Assembly (NCBI RefSeq): GCF_900460315.1
Contig: NZ_UHIO01000001.1
Span: 961,501-1,025,500 of the forward strand
Length of the DNA stretch: 64,000 nt
DNA from: Veillonella criceti
GTDB taxonomy: Bacteria; Bacillota; Negativicutes; Veillonellales; Veillonellaceae
Reading direction: 5' to 3'
Part shown: piece after piece, positions 48,437 through 59,000 of the stretch
Layout of the letters: each line of letters begins with the position of its first letter
How positions within the stretch are numbered: position 1 is the stretch's first letter
Made by a program: the position numbers and the translations under genes
The notes under the pieces: model-generated
The model's database searches: none
Told to the model about the DNA's origin: nothing
What the model saw: the letters and a program-made list of their open reading frames with translations, nothing else

Positions 48437-50330
48437 ATTTCGTCTCCTCTTCCACAGCGAGCCACGCATCTTGTTGTTGCGCCAACTGCTGTGCTTTTTT
48501 TATCACTTTTACAAAGGCTGGCGGAATATCTTCCCGTTCCTTTATATTATACGCAATACATTTACCTATAGTAATACCTTTTTGAAAAAAAAGCCAGCTA
48601 AAATAATAAATTTCTAGCAAATGAATCTCTCGATTAGGAATTGAGTTCAATTTTCGTTCGTGAAACGCCCGATTCACTAGCCCTTGCAACGATTCATTTT
48701 GTGCTTTAGCATATTTAATTAGCTTATCCACACCTTGTGTAATCGCTTTCTTACTGACTAATGAAGAACCACCTTCCAAATTAATCACCATGCGCACAAT
48801 ATCATCGAGTATGTCACGCCGATTACGACTAATCAAGTGATGCACCAAATCAAATTCATAACAAATCGTATCAGTAAAATATACTTGCTTCTTCGAAGCT
48901 TTCGCATCCGTACGCACATCACGATCATAAAGCGCAATGACAGGAATATCAAAGCGATTAAAAAGTTCTACCAAGCGACTAATAGACCCTTGTCCTCGTG
49001 CATTAATAAGCCCTATCCCATAAAAATCAAACGGAATGCCTAAAGTCTTGGCAAACTGCCTAAAACTACTATATTCCGTCTCCCCCTCGACAATCATAAC
49101 ACAACGCGTATACAACGCTTCTTTTACCGCTGAAAAGTAAGCAATTAAATGCTCCTCTGCTTCTGACGACACATCGAAGGTAACACCACAGGCAATTTTA
49201 ACTGAACCAGACGGTTGACGATAAAACCGAATAATCTGTCTATAATCATCAGACAATACTTCAGCCGAATGAGTAACAATAAACAGCTGCCCCAACAGCC
49301 CATCTACATCAAACACATCTTTTAAAATGCGGAGAAACCCAATATTTTCATTGGCTAAAATCTCCTTGAAATAGTCAACCATCGCTCGTTGCATCAAAGG
49401 ATTTAAATGCGCTTCGACTTCGTCCAGACTCACTATGAGTGGCAAATACCGCTTACCACGTTTCATAATAATGTGAGATTCAAACTTGCCCCCTTCTACC
49501 AAAGAGAAAATCTGTCTCACCACGCGCAAGACTACCAACGTAATCAAACGCAATGCATCAGGTGTATAAAAGCCTGCATATATGCCCGATATCAATCCAG
49601 CCTTCAAAACCTTCTTGTCAATCATCGAACCACGAGCTAACAACGGCCACTGTGTTAATTGAGCTAATACAATAATCATATAGTCAGGCAAATGGGGCAT
49701 AACCATCCGAAATTGTCGAATCCGTAACGCAATGCGTGACATGGATTTATGAGAACCATCACCATCCCTAGTTAACACACGCTCTAAGGCATGCCCTAAG
49801 ACATCGCGAAGTGCTACATAAGAATCAGCCATACTCGGCATAGCTTCACTATGTTCACCCCTATCTACCTCGGCTACAGCAGCCTCACTGCCCCTAAGCA
49901 TTGACTTTGTCGTTGATGTATACAAGCCAATATCACGAAGCGCCAAATACGGAATATAGCGAAGCACACGCAGTGGCACTTGACGCCGTTTATCAATGGT
50001 TAGTACCTCATACAACTGTGGTCTTGCTACCACAGATAACTGCTCCCACTCAAGCAAAATGCGCCCTTCATTGACGGCTCCAACGAAACGCTTAGGTAGC
50101 GTTTCATGTGGATCTACCATTAATGTTAGACGCACTTTTACTGGTTTTGTCACATCAAAGAAGTCAGTCGCTGCCAACGAACGACCGGACGTAATAATCA
50201 TAATAAGCGCTAGCAGATTAGATTTCCCAATCGCATTTTCACCAATCAAATAATTGCACTGTTCGTGAAACGCCAATTGCATATGATTCAAATTGCGAAA
50301 ATTTTCAATCTCTAAGGTCGCTAAATACAT
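48417..50330 (-). CDS. OLD-family ATPase/TOPRIM nuclease-like protein
   Basis: A 637-residue protein with an SMC/RecF-like ATPase and a C-terminal TOPRIM domain. It opens MYLATLEIENFRNL, Walker A GENAIGKS is near residue 32, the Walker B/D-loop reads IVSLDEVEAHLNP with FIVTHSAEVL after it, and the TOPRIM acidic residues are in VEGETEYSSF (about 412) and ALYDRDV (about 466). OLD proteins are nucleases in phage defence (OLD, GajA) or DNA repair. I start at 50330 because TAGGTG precedes that ATG; the ATG six codons earlier has no RBS. No helicase partner lies next to it. Confidence 0.83.
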   Translation of the reverse strand: MYLATLEIENFRNLNHMQLAFHEQCNYLIGENAIGKSNLLALIMIITSGRSLAATDFFDVTKPVKVRLTLMVDPHETLPKRFVGAVNEGRILLEWEQLSVVARPQLYEVLTIDKRRQVPLRVLRYIPYLALRDIGLYTSTTKSMLRGSEAAVAEVDRGEHSEAMPSMADSYVALRDVLGHALERVLTRDGDGSHKSMSRIALRIRQFRMVMPHLPDYMIIVLAQLTQWPLLARGSMIDKKVLKAGLISGIYAGFYTPDALRLITLVVLRVVRQIFSLVEGGKFESHIIMKRGKRYLPLIVSLDEVEAHLNPLMQRAMVDYFKEILANENIGFLRILKDVFDVDGLLGQLFIVTHSAEVLSDDYRQIIRFYRQPSGSVKIACGVTFDVSSEAEEHLIAYFSAVKEALYTRCVMIVEGETEYSSFRQFAKTLGIPFDFYGIGLINARGQGSISRLVELFNRFDIPVIALYDRDVRTDAKASKKQVYFTDTICYEFDLVHHLISRNRRDILDDIVRMVINLEGGSSLVSKKAITQGVDKLIKYAKAQNESLQGLVNRAFHERKLNSIPNREIHLLEIYYFSWLFFQKGITIGKCIAYNIKEREDIPPAFVKVIKKAQQLAQQQDAWLAVEEETKYGKQNI

Positions 50331-50371
50331 ACTAGCACCTACTTTCATAGAAATGAGAGAAACACGTCCCC

Positions 50372-51223
50372 TTATTTAACATGTTGCTCCTTTAACCGAG
50401 CAATCATAACAGAGGCGACAAACATAAGTAAGCCGGCACAAACTGTCAACCAAGATAAGGTTTCTCCAAAAATGAGAAAACCCCACATAGCATTAAAGAA
50501 TACTCCGATATATTGCAAGAACTGCGCTACTACAGCATTAGTCGCTACAAAGGCACCTGTTAAGAAAAATTGGGCAAATACAGAAATGCCTCCAATAATA
50601 GCAATAATGCCCCACTGCCGAAGATCTGGCCACACAAAATTAGGCCACATTAAAGCACCGCCCACAATCATAGTGGTTACCAAGAAATAAAACATGATCT
50701 CATAATTGCTATGATGACCGACCTGACTAATCTTGCGAATTGTTGTATACGCAGCCGCTGCAAAAGCAGCCCCACCTATAGCATACAAGGAATACCAATG
50801 AAACTCACTAAACGACCAAGGTTTAATCATAATCATAACAGCGGCAAAAATCACGAGTAACCATTTGCCAGCCCCTTTAGGAATCGCTTCACGCAATATA
50901 AAGGTACTAAAAATAAATACAAATACCCCTGATAATTGGAATAAAATAGCTGCATCGGCCAAATTCATATACGCTAAAGCGATAAAGTTCATCAAGGTGC
51001 CTACACCACCAAAAATACCGCGTATGGTAAGCATACCGCGATGTTCCGTAGAAAAGGCAATCCCCTTTGCCCACATATAGGCTAATACTGCCACCGTGCC
51101 AATGAGACCTCGAAAAAACGTAATTTCCGAAGCGGGCATAGCTTGACCAAGCATCTTAACAAATAAATTCATTACACTAAATGCTAATGCTGACGCAATA
51201 GCATAGAAAAACGCTGTTCTCAC
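50372..51223 (-). CDS. EamA/DMT-family transporter
   Basis: A 283-residue inner-membrane protein with ten predicted TM helices arranged as two EamA repeats (residues about 1-135 and 145-278). Typical blocks: SEITFFRGLIGTVAVL in the first repeat and LQYIGVFFNAMWGFLIFGETLSWL in the second. Family members export amino acids or metabolites; the neighbouring thrC makes a threonine-related substrate conceivable, but that is only an inference. It follows thrC by 34 nt. Confidence 0.88.
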   Translation of the reverse strand: MRTAFFYAIASALAFSVMNLFVKMLGQAMPASEITFFRGLIGTVAVLAYMWAKGIAFSTEHRGMLTIRGIFGGVGTLMNFIALAYMNLADAAILFQLSGVFVFIFSTFILREAIPKGAGKWLLVIFAAVMIMIKPWSFSEFHWYSLYAIGGAAFAAAAYTTIRKISQVGHHSNYEIMFYFLVTTMIVGGALMWPNFVWPDLRQWGIIAIIGGISVFAQFFLTGAFVATNAVVAQFLQYIGVFFNAMWGFLIFGETLSWLTVCAGLLMFVASVMIARLKEQHVK

Positions 51224-51257
51224 ATAGTCACTACTTTCTAATTCATACTACAGTAAC

Positions 51258-52757
51258 TTATTTACCAAAAGTATCTACGAAACTTAAAATTTCTTTCCCC
51301 ATCAATTCTTTATCAATCACATGAGTAAAACGAAGTTCCTTCTCCTGTAAAGCCGCTAATTCTTTAGGGAATGCAACGCCTGTCACTGCACTAATATGCT
51401 CTAAACTTTCATACGGTGTGCCCCCTGGCTGAATTTCCAAAGCTTCACAAATAGGGGTTGGGAACTTGAATGGATGTGCCGTAGCAGCAATCACAGTATG
51501 ACGACTACCGTCTTCAGGATGAGCCTGTAATTCTTTCATATAAGCCCCCATAGCTACCGCTGTATGAGGATCTAATAAATACCCATAGGAATTATATACC
51601 TGCGCGATAACCGCTTTCGTTTCTTCATCGGATATAAATTGACCACTAAAATCACGTTGTACCCGACTTAGCTCTTCACCGCTAACAGACAACTTACCCG
51701 TCGCTTTTAACTCTTTCATACGTGTATTAGTGAGTTCATAATCCTCACCACTCACATAATACAAGAATCGTTCAAAATTAGAGCTTTCTAAAATATCCAT
51801 AGATGGTGAAATCGTAGTATAAAATTGACGATTCATATCGTAAGTGCCCGTTTTAAAGAAATCCGTCAATACATTATTGCGATTGGAGGCACAAATCAAT
51901 TTACCAATCGGCACGCCCATTTTTTTTGCATAATAAGCCGCCAAAATATTACCAAAATTCCCTGTTGGTACTACCACATTAAACGCTTCATCCCGATGAA
52001 TAGCACCTTGGTTCACAAGCTCTGCATACGCCGCCACATAATACACCACTTGTGGTGCTAAGCGACCAATATTGATAGAGTTAGCACTAGAGAATCGAAC
52101 CCCTTTGGCCGCTACTTTAGCCGCCATATCTTTATCTACAAATAGGCGTTTCAAGAACTGCTGGGCATCGTCAAAATTGCCTCGAATAGCGGTAACATTC
52201 ACATTATCGCCTTCTTGCTTCTGCATCTGCTCCTGTTGCATAGGGCTTACCCCATCGGTAGGATAGAAAATTTGAATATGCGTTCCGTCCACATCTTTGA
52301 AGCCTTCTAAAGCCGCTTTGCCTGTATCACCAGAGGTAGCCGTTAAAATGAGCACCTCATCAGTTTCCCCTTCGGCTTCTTTAGCCGCCACCAATAAATA
52401 CGGGAATAAAGATAACGCCATATCTTTAAATGCCTGAGTACGACCATGAAATAGTTCCAACACAGATAATCGCTCTAATACAGAATGGAGCGGTGCTATA
52501 TCCACTGTGCTAAAATTAGCTTTACTATAAGCCGCGTTAATCATTTCTCGTAATGCGGCTTCACTAAAAGTTGGGAAAAAATGCTGTAACACAGTATATG
52601 CAATATCCTGATATGACGCATCCGCAACCATATCATAGGTAATTGTCCGTTCTGGAAATTTAGCTGGCACATAGAGGCCCCCATCACTCGCTAGCCCATG
52701 TAACAATGCATAGGTCTCATTGACTGTTTCTTCACTTCTCGTACTTCTGTATTTCAT
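51258..52757 (-). CDS. thrC: Threonine synthase
   Basis: PLP enzyme that makes threonine from O-phosphohomoserine; 499 residues, the long (yeast/E. coli-like) class. N-terminal blocks YRSTR and GLASDGGLYVP, the PLP Lys in HGRTQAFKDMAL near residue 115, ATSGDTGKAALEG and the phosphate loop VVPTGNFGNILAAYYAK. It heads a possible thrC-EamA-OLD-gnd unit. GAGGG lies 7 nt before the ATG. Confidence 0.95.
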   Translation of the reverse strand: MKYRSTRSEETVNETYALLHGLASDGGLYVPAKFPERTITYDMVADASYQDIAYTVLQHFFPTFSEAALREMINAAYSKANFSTVDIAPLHSVLERLSVLELFHGRTQAFKDMALSLFPYLLVAAKEAEGETDEVLILTATSGDTGKAALEGFKDVDGTHIQIFYPTDGVSPMQQEQMQKQEGDNVNVTAIRGNFDDAQQFLKRLFVDKDMAAKVAAKGVRFSSANSINIGRLAPQVVYYVAAYAELVNQGAIHRDEAFNVVVPTGNFGNILAAYYAKKMGVPIGKLICASNRNNVLTDFFKTGTYDMNRQFYTTISPSMDILESSNFERFLYYVSGEDYELTNTRMKELKATGKLSVSGEELSRVQRDFSGQFISDEETKAVIAQVYNSYGYLLDPHTAVAMGAYMKELQAHPEDGSRHTVIAATAHPFKFPTPICEALEIQPGGTPYESLEHISAVTGVAFPKELAALQEKELRFTHVIDKELMGKEILSFVDTFGK

Positions 52758-52840
52758 CTCTCTGCCCTCATATTTCTACTACTTTTAAAATTTCTTTTGA
52801 TTAACTCATTTCATTTATAAAATATTACTTTATTTAATTA

Positions 52841-52846
52841 ATTATA
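52841..52846 (-). promoter_or_regulatory. Candidate -10 element for thrC
   Basis: A perfect TATAAT on the minus strand about 84 nt before thrC, without a clear -35. Confidence 0.35.
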
Positions 52847-52883
52847 CCGAAAATACGCAATTTTTGCTACCCGTGAAACAGCA

Positions 52884-52920
52884 AAAGACTGGGGCCGTCC
52901 CATTTCTGAAACGACCCCAG
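52884..52920 (-). terminator. Terminator after the giant autotransporter gene
   Basis: Arms 52889-52898 and 52911-52920 form a 10-bp GC-rich stem; the one C-A mismatch on the plus strand is G-U in the minus RNA, and TCTTTTG follows. It lies about 115 nt past the autotransporter stop and before thrC. Confidence 0.75.
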
Positions 52921-53035
52921 CCTTAGTTAGGAAGGTATGTCACAAACAAACCGAAATATGCAATTGTATTACTTAATTGACGCGTACTACAACTTATACG
53001 TTATTCTTTTATGCTGTTTGCACCTCCTATGCCAC

Positions 53036-56000
53036 TTAAGCTTGTTGAGTTGGCTGTGCTTCTTCAGCATCAGCTTGTGCCTGTGGCGCACTTACGATTG
53101 GTTGAATCTGTTGATTAGCACCTACTAATGTATTAACCAATTGTGTTAATTGTTCAATCTTAGCATTTTGTGTATCAACTACCGATTGTAAATCTTTAAT
53201 CTGTTGTGCCATCACTTTACGAGCTGGATAGTTTTCAGTTTCACCATCGCCAACACGTAAAGTTACACCAGCGTTAACCATGTTTTCACCGCCACCAAGG
53301 GATGTACCAATGCTAAACATAGTATCACCATTTGGACGATAGAACGCACCGAGAGCCACTGCATTGGCACCTTTGTAGTTACCTACACCAGCAGATACTT
53401 CCCATTTAGCTTCTGGGCTGAATTCTAATGGATGTAAAGCAGCAAGAGCAGCAGCGCCTGCACCAACACGGTCTACACGACGATCAAGTTTGCTAATGCG
53501 GTTAGACATTTGATTCATGCCATTGCCTACAGCATTAAGAGCGTTGTCTAACTGACCTTTGTTGATAGCATCTGTATCATCTTCCGCGTCAGCAACACCT
53601 TGAACTCGGTTGTTGCCCATATCGACTTTATCTCTGCTAACAACAACTTTGTCTTTACCATCTTCGCCTTTAACAGCAATACCATCGCTAGTAATTGTAG
53701 CGCCGTCTTTACCATCTTTGCCTTTAATAGTAAGACCATCATTGTTAATAGTTGTGTTGCCAGTAGTTACGGAATTTAGGCCGGTAAGGTCTTTATTAAG
53801 CTGTACTTGAACTTGTGGAATCTTCACACCATCTTTTTCAACTACACTAGCCACAGTTGCAATATTAGTATCACCAACTACATTAAATTGACTACCCGGT
53901 GTTGCTGCAGCTGTGCCAGAATCACCACCTACTGTAATAGGTTTTGTTTCAACAGAAATGTTAATATCTTTACCTTCACTAACTTTATCAGCAGTGCCTG
54001 TATTTGTATTACCTGTATCAGTGCCAGTATTACCTGTGTCAGAACCAGTACCTGGAGTTGTAGGCGTTTCTGTACCCGTACCAGGAGTTGTAGGCTCTTC
54101 TGTGCCAGTACCTGGAGTAGTTGTAGATTTATCAGGTTCAACAGTTGTATTATCAGTTGGTGTATCAACACCGTTAAGTTTTAAACCAATCTTATAGGTG
54201 CTGCCATTACGAGTTACGATAACACCATCATCAGCAACGATATCAATACCACCAGTTGCAAACTGATTCTTAACAAATTTGTAAATTGTATCACCATTTA
54301 CAATATCATTTGAGCCTTCTACTATTTGGCCACCCCAACTATTCTTGATAGTCGCACCACCAAAGTTGATAGCTGTTTTACTGATGATAAAGTCACCACC
54401 ACCAAATTTGATGGAGCCATTACTACCGAGATTAATATTCTGAGCAAGTTTAATAGTTAAACCACCGTCAGCTTTAGCTACTACACCAATGTTATTATCA
54501 CTAAGTTTAGTTTCATCAGCAATACCGCCCTTAATGGATAAGGTGTCATTAAGTTTCTTAGGAATTGTTACATCCGCTGTATCACCAGTGAAGTTTAGGC
54601 CATCATCCATAGTCGCTACTTCATGTGGCTTACCGTCTTCATCTTTATAAACAATACGAGTTACGCCATCTTTACCGTCAAGACCTTTTTCACCATCTTT
54701 TACGGAAATATCTGCGCTTGTATTGTTACCTTTTGGAAGCTCATTGCCTTCAGCATCTTTACCATTTTCACCAATAATTTGGATACTACCTGGTGTACCT
54801 GCCTTGCCATCGGTACCTGGTTGTCCATCTTCACCTGGTTTACCTGGTTCGCCTTTAGTACCAATGACTAACTTATCATTTAACTTAATGTCATATGTTT
54901 TTTGTCCATCAGCATCAGTAACATTGATTTGTAAGTTGCCTGTACCAACATATGTTGTATTTTTGGCTTTTTCGCCACCATTAACACTTACAACCGTATG
55001 TTTACCTGCTTCTGTTGCGGCAGCTTTTGCTTCATTAGCTACCACTTGCAACTGATCTTCAGTAGCGGCGCGACCATTTACAACGCCCACTGTGTCTGGA
55101 TCCCAATCTGTATTAGTTAAACCAGTTACATATAAACCAGTTTGTTTTGGAGCATCTGTAGAGTTGCCATCTGCATCAGTAATTTTTGGTGTTACTTCCT
55201 GGTTAGCAATATAGATACCGCCTTGACCAACGCCTTCAGGAGTTACTGTACCACCAATACGAGCGCTGTCAATACCTTTCAAGTCTTTAGCTAATTTAAC
55301 GCTTAAATATGTTTTACCATCTTTAGTCTCACTAACAACACCAATATTATTATCACTTAATGCCTTAGTATCTGCGCCACCTTTAATGTCTAGTTGTTCA
55401 TTAAGTTCCTTAGCTATAGGCTGAGCATCGTCACCAGCAAACTTGAGACCATCATCCATAGTCGCTACTTCATGTGGCTTACCGTCTTCATCTTTGTAAA
55501 CAATGCGAGTTACGCCGTCTTTACCGTCAAGACCTTTAGCACCGTCTTTTACAGAAATATCTGCGCTTGTATTGTTGCCTTCTGGAAGTTCTTTGCCTTC
55601 AGCATCTTTACCATTTTCACCAATAATTTGGATACTACCTGGTGTACCTGCCTTGCCATCGGTACCTGGTTGTCCATCTTCACCTGGTTTACCTGGTTCG
55701 CCTTTAGTGCCAAGTACTAACTTATCATTTAACTTAATGTCATATGTTTTTTGTCCATCAGCATCAGTAACATTAATTTGTAAGTTGCCTGTACCAACAT
55801 ATGTTGTATTTTTGGCTTTTTCGCCACCATTAACACTTACAACCGTATGTTTACCTGCTTCTGTTGCGGCAGCTTTTGCTTCATTAGCTACCACTTGTAA
55901 CTGATCTTCGGTAGCGGCGCGACCATTTACAACGCCCACTGTGTCTGGATCCCAATCTGTATTAGTTAAACCAGTTACATATAAACCAGTTTGTTTTGGA

Positions 56001-59000
56001 GCATCTGTAGAGTTGCCATCTGCATCAGTAATTTTTGGTGTTACTTCCTGGTTAGCAATATAGATACCGCCTTGACCAACGCCTTCAGGAGTTACTGTAC
56101 CACCAATACGAGCACTATCGATACCTTTCAAATTCTTAGCTAATTTGATTTGTAAAGTATCTTCACCAGATGCTACAACACCAATATTATTGTCAGATAA
56201 GTCTGTTGTCTGAGCACCACCAACAAGATTTAATTGTTCACCTAACCCACGATGTAAAATCTGAGTAGTATCACCCTTGAAATTAAGCCCAGTTTCACCC
56301 AATGACTTCAATTGTGCCACATTCACTGCATCAGTATCTTGTGTACCCGCTGCTACATTAGTGATTTGACGAGTTATACCTTTATCAGCATCACCAACAG
56401 ATACAGCGGCACCAGTAGCAATCCAAGTCGAAGCGAGTTTTTCTGCTTCTAGCTCTTTAGCTGGAATAATTGCTTCTGTTTCACTTAATTCTTGTTGTTT
56501 TGCCAAAATTTGTTGAGTTAACTCACTATATTCATCATCCCAGAAAGTATATTGTTTCAATTCTTCTTGTAATGTACTAATCTCTGTATTAATAGCTGTT
56601 GCTTTTTCTTGTGCCGTTTTAATATCATTTTGAATTGCATCATAGGCGGCTTTATTATCACCTAATGCCGATTCAAAATCAGTCACGTTACCAGAGATAT
56701 CATAGCCAAGTTGACCTTTATCAACAGTTGCTATTGAACCAGAACCAAGAGCTACACCACCAGCTACGCTAGCATTTGCATTATGACCAATTACAGTCAC
56801 ATCAGCTACTGTTGATTCAAGTCGTTTTGTTCCCTCTTCATTCGTATCAGCGGAACCAATTACAACACTATTATTAATGCCTGTTAATTTACGATTATCA
56901 CCTAAAAGAATCGCATTATCAGTACTATCAATTACATTGTTACTGCCTGTCGCTGTTACATGACTTACATTGGTCGCAATATTTTCGAAACCAGTAATAG
57001 CGTTAGCTATACTAATATCACTATCAGTACCTTTTACCGTATTATTAACCCCGATAATGGCTGTACGTTGCGTATAGTCTGCTACGTTGCCACCACCAAA
57101 GGCCATGGTAGCACCGCCACTCTTACTATTGCGAATTGCACTTTGTAATGTATCAACCATTGCATCAACTGAAGCAGCACCTGAAGTTGGTGCATTAATT
57201 GATGTAACAGAGTTAGAGATCTTATTGCCAGCACCATATACAAGGGAACCATTTGTATTATCTGTAATATTAGCTATACCTGTAATGGTATTGGCAATAC
57301 CTTCATATGATGGGAATAAGAAATTACCGCTACCATTTGAACGAATGCTATTCAAGGAACCCAGTACAGTGGCACCAAAATTCTGTGCACCATAAGCCAA
57401 AGTATTCATTCGTCCAGAGCTGTCAAAGCTACCCGTAGCAATCGAATACGAACCTATCATTGTAGAGAATAAACCTTTAGCATAAGTATTGGTACCTAAA
57501 GCGGTTTGATTTACATGGAAACCAATCGCATCATTGCCTTTAACTTGTTTTCCACCCATTAAACCATTATAAGTACGACCACCAATGTCAATAGAACCGG
57601 TACGACCTTTAGCATTGACACCCATAGCAATACCAGTGGCCACACGACTGCGGTCAGTTGGATTATCATAACCTCCAGCGCCACCTTTAGGCCAAATAGT
57701 TGGATCAAAGCCAAGTTTAGCTTCTTGTTCGCCACCACCAGCAAATACACGAGCATTTTTACCAATTGCAATATGTCCATCTAATACGATGTTAGGGTCT
57801 ACACCAGCACCATCACCGATGATAACTGTGCTATCGCCACTTGATCTAGTGTTGCGACCAATAACTACAGCGCCAGAACCTTCAATCGCACGATTCTGAT
57901 AACGATTATTATATCCAATTACAACACTACCTGAACCAGATACATTATTGGTATTACCAATAGCAACACTATTTTCTCCACTAGCTACTGCATTAGGACC
58001 AATAGCAACCGCATTAAGACCTGTAGCACCTTTGTTATCTTTATTGCCAGTTTCAGTAGATTTTACGGAGAAGTATTCAATTTTATTCTGTAATCCATTA
58101 ATAGCAATGCTTTTGCCATTACTATCAGTTAATGTTAATGTACCTTTACCATCAGCTGCATATGTAACCGCACCACTTGCAACTGTAGTATCTTTATCAA
58201 CTGCATTGATTGTATATACTGTACCACCTTCAGGTGTAGACGCAGTGCTAACGGAAGCTATATTTTCTCCTCCTACAACAGATACCTTGGCTGCTTTTAA
58301 TTGGGCTACGTTGACTGCATCAGTATTTTGCCAGCCAGCAGCCACACCTGTAATTTGACGTGTTTTATTAGGTGTACCAACAGCCACAGCACCAAGTTTA
58401 GATGTCCACATTGCTGTAGTCTTTGTAGAATTTGTGCCAGTAGTTGGATCATAACCAGCAACACCTTTATCAGTATTAGCAACGGATCCTGCACCTAATG
58501 CTACTCCACCAGCAATTTTACTCTTCGCTTGATACCCAATAGCAACAGAGTTTTCCTGCATAGATTGAACTTCATTACCAATTGCTATTGCTGTCTTACC
58601 TTCAACAATATTATCTTTACCAACAGCAATACCATAGTCTTCATCGGTTTGACCAACTTTATTATTAGAACCAATCGCTATACCTTTACTTCTTACTGTA
58701 TTACCTTGGCCTATAGCATACGCAGCAGTAACCGTATTGAGAGCACCAATTGTTATGCCTTGGTCTCCAGATACAGTATTACCAGCACCAAGAACTGTAT
58801 TGTGCTCACCTGTTACAGTAGTTGGTGTAATTTTAGCATCAGTAAGATTATTATAATCAGTTGCTAAAACACTATTATAAATACCATTTACAGTAGCACC
58901 ATTAGCTACTACAACACTACCATTTACTGAACCATCTTTACCATCCTTAGTGCCCTCTAAAGTTGTTCCATTACCTAATAAAATAGAATTAACCGCACCT

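Noticed and set aside
48417-50330. Calling the OLD-family gene a Gabija defence system
   Set aside because: No GajB-type helicase gene is adjacent; neighbours are gnd and an EamA permease.
52937-53128. Plus-strand 63-codon frame crossing the 3' end of the adhesin gene
   Set aside because: No RBS; Leu/Cys/Tyr-rich composition typical of antisense reading, and it overlaps the conserved C-terminal coding region.
55503-55904. Plus-strand open frames repeated at 54723 and 55503
   Set aside because: They are antisense shadows of the duplicated 849-bp module, duplicated only because the real gene is.
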